From JAIOYV01 sp964388245 (GTDB lineage: Bacteria > Bacteroidota > Bacteroidia > Bacteroidales > M50B96), in contig CAYLZH010000063.1 of NCBI GenBank assembly GCA_964388245.1, positions 1-19,135 on the forward strand: DNA of 19,135 bases, read 5' to 3'. The position numbers and the translations under genes were made by a program. Positions 14,929 to 19,135 of this stretch are shown here, piece by piece; positions within the stretch are counted from its first letter, which is position 1, and each line of letters starts with the position of its first letter. The notes below the pieces were generated by a model that was not told the origin of the DNA, searched no databases, and saw nothing but the letters and a program-made list of their open reading frames with translations.

Positions 14929-16005
14929 TTATTGCTTAACGATTTTACCTGATTCAAGCAATACACCGTCGACAACAAGCCGGAACACATATGCACCTGA
15001 GAGTAAATCACTTTTGGGCAGCCAGTTCACTTTTTCAATTTGCCTGTTAATCGGTAACTGTTTAACGGATTTTCCATCAAGGCAAAAAATCTCAATCTTT
15101 GCATCAGAGTATTGTTTGGGAATATCAATATAAAAGCTAATGTCGTTCGAAAATGGATTTGTATAAGGGATGACTTTTTTAAGGCTCCTGGTGTTATTAA
15201 CTTTATCGACAGCCATATTTACTGCAAAATTATAATTGTACACTGTTTCCTCTCCAGGATTTACATAAATTGTAGATAAAGCATTTTGATCAAGGTGGGC
15301 AATAATCGAATTGGGGGGATCAGCATCGTATTGTGCAGACATTGAAGAATATCTGCGCGCATGAACATATGTGAAATACGAACCATTTGAATCGACCTGT
15401 GTAGTTAGTGAGCCATCAAACCAGTTATTATACCACCAAAGCCTCCCTTCTGGCGCTGGGTTTCCGCTTAGGAGAACCTGCCCTTTTAATATGCCCAGTG
15501 CATCAACGGTATCATTTGGAGCTCCAATTGTTGGACTTAAATCTAAACAATAAGATCTCATGTTATTATATAATAAATATGATATCGATTGTCCGGGTGC
15601 AATGGAAATGACATAATCATCGGGATCACCAAAGCTTACGCCTAATCCATTAGTGTTTGAATTACCATTCATATATGAATAAACTATTACGAAATCACTT
15701 TCAATATTGATTTGAAGAGGATTGCTTAAGTTGGTATTAGTAATTACGGCGATACTATCAAAGTAACTATGGATTCCCTGACATGGCAATAAGTCGTATG
15801 ACAATACACTGGCAATTCCATCCTGGGTTTTGATTTGAATACTGTCAAGTATTTCAAGGCCAGGATTCAGAAATCCAATTTCAAGCACCCATCCTCCGGT
15901 ACTATCGAAATATAGTTCCGAAACCCGTGGTTCGATTGGGATAATGTTGGCATAAAGGTACGAGGCTAAGAACAGTGCAATGATTGCGTTGAATATTCGT
16001 TTCAT
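14929..16005 (-). CDS. T9SS type A sorting-domain protein
   Basis: The 358-residue protein starts with a signal peptide (MKRIFNAIIALFLASYLYA). It ends in a type A C-terminal sorting domain of about 80 residues with the usual elements: PYTNPFSNDISFYIDI, a central KIEIFCLDGK and the closing LLSGAYVFRLVVDG..ESGKIVKQ. That domain directs export through the type IX system and surface attachment or release. The middle contains SPTIGAPNDT (similar to the end of lamin-tail-like domains) and, from about residue 170, a segment LGILKGQVLLSGNPAPEG that resembles a carboxypeptidase-regulatory-like beta sandwich. No catalytic motif was seen, so it may be a binding or structural surface protein. It is followed after 7 nt by a small secreted protein gene and preceded by promoter-like boxes. 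Confidence 0.9.
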   Translation of the reverse strand: MKRIFNAIIALFLASYLYANIIPIEPRVSELYFDSTGGWVLEIGFLNPGLEILDSIQIKTQDGIASVLSYDLLPCQGIHSYFDSIAVITNTNLSNPLQINIESDFVIVYSYMNGNSNTNGLGVSFGDPDDYVISIAPGQSISYLLYNNMRSYCLDLSPTIGAPNDTVDALGILKGQVLLSGNPAPEGRLWWYNNWFDGSLTTQVDSNGSYFTYVHARRYSSMSAQYDADPPNSIIAHLDQNALSTIYVNPGEETVYNYNFAVNMAVDKVNNTRSLKKVIPYTNPFSNDISFYIDIPKQYSDAKIEIFCLDGKSVKQLPINRQIEKVNWLPKSDLLSGAYVFRLVVDGVLLESGKIVKQ

Positions 16006-16533
16006 GGTTTTTTAAGTAAAGATATAAAGATTAACGGTAATTACAAAAATTGTTGTATGGTTTTCAATCTAAAAGATTTAGTAATAACGGTTATTGGATA
16101 GTTAGCCTAAAGAAACTCTTATTCACTCTTGCAACTGAGCAGGGAATATGCAAATTTCAAATCATTAATTAGATTTCGATTGGTTTCTTGCATTCAGTAA
16201 TTTCATTTGCTGAATACTTAATCTTTAAATACATGGTAACATTATGCGTATATTAAAAAAGATTAGGTATATTAATGTTTAGTGATCTTAGATTTGTATT
16301 GTCTGCTTTTCTTTATTTCCAATTCTGAAGACTCAATGTTTAGATATTCATCTAAACCCTGTCCGATTATGAAATGTGCATATAAGCAGATGTTTACGAC
16401 AAATTTTCTCTGAATATATTTATTTTTCCGGTTACCTTTTTGCTGATCTGCATACTTACTGATCGAATCGATTCTAACAATTAACAACTAAATTTTAATT
16501 TCAAATAAAACCTAAACCTTAAATTTTACTACT
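16006..16533. other. AT-rich intergenic region between divergent surface-protein genes
   Basis: This 528-bp gap holds the promoter of the T9SS cargo gene at its left end and presumably that of the large repeat protein at its right end, where only a weak TAAATTTT box is visible. A 71-codon open frame on the minus strand (16272-16487) has poor composition and no signal and is probably chance. A short inverted repeat AATAAC-G-GTTATT lies near 16084-16096. I saw nothing else. Confidence 0.5.
16017..16047 (-). promoter_or_regulatory. Bacteroidetes-type promoter of the T9SS cargo gene
   Basis: On the minus strand TTTG (16044-16047) is followed 19 nt later by TATCTTTA (16017-16024), seven of eight to TAnnTTTG. 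The -7 box lies 11 nt before the start codon, so the 5' leader would be very short. Confidence 0.35.
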
Positions 16534-19135
16534 ATGAAAACGATTAAATTTACATTAGCTTTAATACTTGCAGTATTTTTCATCTCTGTACAGGCACAAG
16601 AGTTTTCGCTCACTAACCTTTCGGGGGGTGCAAATTCAGATTCATATGCAGAAGTCTTATGTAATGATTGGAGCTGGGAGAATGATATTGATGTTGATGG
16701 CTTTGCTCCTTCTATACTTCACGACTATGCTTTACATTGCGATGCCAAAGCATTTGCAAATCATACCTGTGGTTTTACCAGGGCACAAGGCTTTTCGACA
16801 GCCACCCTCGATATCGATTCTGCAATAGTCAGATACAAATGGGAACATGTGTCGCGCTCTTTTAGCTGGGGGAACCGAGAGGATTGGCTTGGAACAAATA
16901 CTTCCGCACTGAATTGTGACATTAGTATAGAGGTTATGGAGGATTCTATCAATGGTGTCCATGATGGCGATACCATAATTGTTTATTATACTTATTGGGT
17001 TTTTGCTTCCGGGCAAACTGAACATGAAGTCCCTAATGTGTGGGAAGATGCTGTACAGTCGATCAACACATTTTTTATTGGCACAAAAAACCTGTTATTG
17101 GGTGATTATAATTTCAAAAGCCCTGATAATGGAGACATTGGCACTATTGGTTGGAACTATAGCAACAGAGTGACTGATACAATAAACGTTGTTGTCGGTT
17201 CGCCATTTTCAATTTCTATAAGTTCTGATTTAGCAACTAAAGCATTATTTCTCAATAACAATGATTTTATACTTAAAGACCATTGTGTTGCAAAATTCGC
17301 AGGAGAACTAAAATTAAGTCTCGAACCACATGAATTTATAATGTTTTCTCCGGATATTGGATCTGATACAGAAATGAGCGATCCTTTTACCGATGGTGAT
17401 GAGGTATTGGATCCGGGCGATGCCTACAATATTTTCAATAACTATACAATTCCATTTCCAGGACAAAATGTTATTCTCGATGATGCGGTTGTTTTCAACA
17501 GCGATCCATGGCCCATTGCATTCGACACTACTACTGCTGCTCCTGTTGGTATGGGAGGTACTACAACCAATTCCATTTTTCCAGACTATTTTGACCTTGA
17601 TGGAATGGATAATCTTAATTTTTCCCTTGCTACTTTGCCTGTTTTTACCGGGGTATTGGATAGCTCAATGTATGCTCCAACCAACTTCAATTTTCACGTA
17701 GCCAAATATTTTCTTATTTCATATGATGATGATGGAGCAAACAACTATACGGATCCTAACGGGAACGTGCCTGTAAACAGCCAGTCGCCGAATGCATCCA
17801 GCACATTTGGAACATCAAATGGTGGTGATGAAATTGTTGCCCTGGAATTAGTTCCTAATGCCCCTTCGCTACATGCAAGCTACATTGCATTTAGCGAAGA
17901 ATTGGTAGCCCCTTATTTTGATCCGAATCCCGACACAGTTGAGATTCACGACGATGATGTAGATGCCCTGGATTACATCAAATCATCAGTGCCCTACGAA
18001 CTTCCTGACCATTACTACTTCTCTGCCGATCACGAAGCTTGCTACAGCCCAACTACCAACTCACAGCTCAATCCTGGATCGATCTACGAAGCAGGTGTTA
18101 CCGGTCCAAATGGAGAGAATTACGTTGAAGTATTAAGTGCACAAACACACCTGGGCTTACCTCCGGGCACTGATATCGATGCCTTTGAGTTTGGCAGTGT
18201 ATATGACTCAACACAAAATAGATATGGATTTGCCCTTATTTTTAGTGTCGACGACAACGACTTGCTTACTACGGTAAATGAATCGGGAAATCTGAATCCT
18301 GCAACGCTTTATGCCTCATTTCTTGATGGTTCACATTTCGTATTCTCAGCATCACCATTATATGATGATATTGACGCAATAACAATCAGTGAATTTCCCT
18401 GGAGCACTTTTACAGGATTAGATTTTGATGTTGACTTTTTTGCCGATACAACCTTTGCATCAGTTGGAGATACAATTAATTTTTATGGATCCTCAAATGG
18501 AAATATAGTTTCATGGCACTGGGATTTTGGCGATGGTACAGTTGATACAAGCATGCATACAGATCATATCTACACCAGCCCGGGCACCTATACCGTTAGC
18601 CTTACTGTAATAGATAGTTCTTTCACAAGCACTACTGTCGCTAAAACTGCGTATATTACTGTAACCGGAGCTGGTTTACAAGTAAGTGCCGGTCCCGATC
18701 TGACTGTTTGTATGGGCAACAGTGTTTTGCTGCCGGGAAGTATTTCAGGAGGTACTCCTCCATATACAGTTAGTTGGTTCCCACCACAGGATTTAGACAA
18801 TCCTTATATAATAAATCCCTACGCCTCGCCTCTTTCATCTACCGATTATATTGTGGATGTGATAGATGCTGCCGGGAATATTTCATCTGATATATTGCAC
18901 TTAGAGGTGATATCATCTTTATCTATTAACCTGACTGTGTTCGATGAGAGTACTCCAGGGACATATGATGGTAAGATTATTTCATCTGTAGCTGGAGGAG
19001 TAACACCATATACCTATATGTGGTCGACTGGCGAAACAACTGAATATATCAATAACCTGACATCGGGTAATTATTCATTGACTGTAAGTTCTTCGAATGG
19101 ATGTATGGGAACAGTCAGCGCATTTGTTGGTACCG
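16534..19135 (+). CDS. Large secreted surface protein with PKD and SprB-like repeats (3' end outside window)
   Basis: The frame opens at ATG 16534-16536 and stays open to the window end, giving 867 residues of a longer protein. It starts with a signal peptide (MKTIKFTLALILAVFFISVQAQ). Residues 25-630 are a large unassigned region rich in Asp, Asn, Ser and aromatics, with Cys43, 69, 79 and 128 near its start. A PKD domain follows (about 632-711, with WHWDFGDGT at 661-669 and YTSPGTYTVSLTV). Next is an Ig-like unit (about 713-793, VCMGNSVLLPG and GGTPPYTVSW), then a SprB-like repeat (about 799-862, GGVTPYTYMWSTGETTEYI and NGCMGT). Such proteins are usually T9SS-exported adhesins or gliding-related filaments; a C-terminal sorting domain would be expected beyond the window. 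Function of the N-terminal region is unknown. Confidence 0.9.
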   Translation, partial: MKTIKFTLALILAVFFISVQAQEFSLTNLSGGANSDSYAEVLCNDWSWENDIDVDGFAPSILHDYALHCDAKAFANHTCGFTRAQGFSTATLDIDSAIVRYKWEHVSRSFSWGNREDWLGTNTSALNCDISIEVMEDSINGVHDGDTIIVYYTYWVFASGQTEHEVPNVWEDAVQSINTFFIGTKNLLLGDYNFKSPDNGDIGTIGWNYSNRVTDTINVVVGSPFSISISSDLATKALFLNNNDFILKDHCVAKFAGELKLSLEPHEFIMFSPDIGSDTEMSDPFTDGDEVLDPGDAYNIFNNYTIPFPGQNVILDDAVVFNSDPWPIAFDTTTAAPVGMGGTTTNSIFPDYFDLDGMDNLNFSLATLPVFTGVLDSSMYAPTNFNFHVAKYFLISYDDDGANNYTDPNGNVPVNSQSPNASSTFGTSNGGDEIVALELVPNAPSLHASYIAFSEELVAPYFDPNPDTVEIHDDDVDALDYIKSSVPYELPDHYYFSADHEACYSPTTNSQLNPGSIYEAGVTGPNGENYVEVLSAQTHLGLPPGTDIDAFEFGSVYDSTQNRYGFALIFSVDDNDLLTTVNESGNLNPATLYASFLDGSHFVFSASPLYDDIDAITISEFPWSTFTGLDFDVDFFADTTFASVGDTINFYGSSNGNIVSWHWDFGDGTVDTSMHTDHIYTSPGTYTVSLTVIDSSFTSTTVAKTAYITVTGAGLQVSAGPDLTVCMGNSVLLPGSISGGTPPYTVSWFPPQDLDNPYIINPYASPLSSTDYIVDVIDAAGNISSDILHLEVISSLSINLTVFDESTPGTYDGKIISSVAGGVTPYTYMWSTGETTEYINNLTSGNYSLTVSSSNGCMGTVSAFVGT

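Noticed and set aside
16272..16487. 71-codon minus-strand frame in the large intergenic gap
   Set aside because: AT-driven composition, no signal peptide or domain, and no operon partner; more likely chance.

Overview
The window looks like a chromosome segment from a Bacteroidota bacterium, probably of the Bacteroidales/Marinilabiliales type. The signs are an OstA/LptA-like protein clustered with several SurA-like isomerases and IMP dehydrogenase, a type IX secretion (T9SS) C-terminal sorting domain, a PKD/SprB-repeat surface protein, and promoter boxes of the Bacteroidetes form (TTTG-like, 19 nt, TAnnTTTG). Species cannot be named from this sequence.

Left edge (1-1242). The 3' end of a large protein enters at base 1 and is followed 13 nt later by a small AT-rich gene. 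The layout resembles the toxin tip plus immunity gene of a polymorphic-toxin locus, although neither domain is recognised. A terminator-like hairpin, a strong 10-bp REP-like hairpin and a GC-rich block then separate this accessory cassette from core genes on the opposite strand.

Core block (1243-9745, all minus strand). Transcription runs guaB, a two-rotamase secreted isomerase, a SurA-like lipoprotein without a rotamase domain, SurA, a MoxR AAA+ ATPase and an OstA/LptA-like protein. Gaps run from 1 to 117 nt, which suggests one operon or two. The secreted members fit outer-membrane protein and LPS delivery; MoxR is the unexpected member.

Metabolic block (10055-14239). A 716-residue aldehyde:ferredoxin oxidoreductase (AOR, tungstopterin family) with a clear terminator lies divergent from a short ThiF-like E1 enzyme and a 67-residue ThiS/MoaD-like carrier ending in Gly-Gly. 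No thiamin genes are nearby, so this pair is a candidate sulfur-transfer system for the AOR cofactor. A YdhF-like aldo/keto reductase follows in convergent orientation.

Surface and secretion block (14349-19135). A small secreted protein of unknown function sits 7 nt behind a T9SS type A cargo protein. Divergently, after 528 bp of AT-rich DNA, a very large secreted protein with PKD and SprB-like repeats runs off the right edge. No tRNA, rRNA, CRISPR array or intact insertion sequence was seen.
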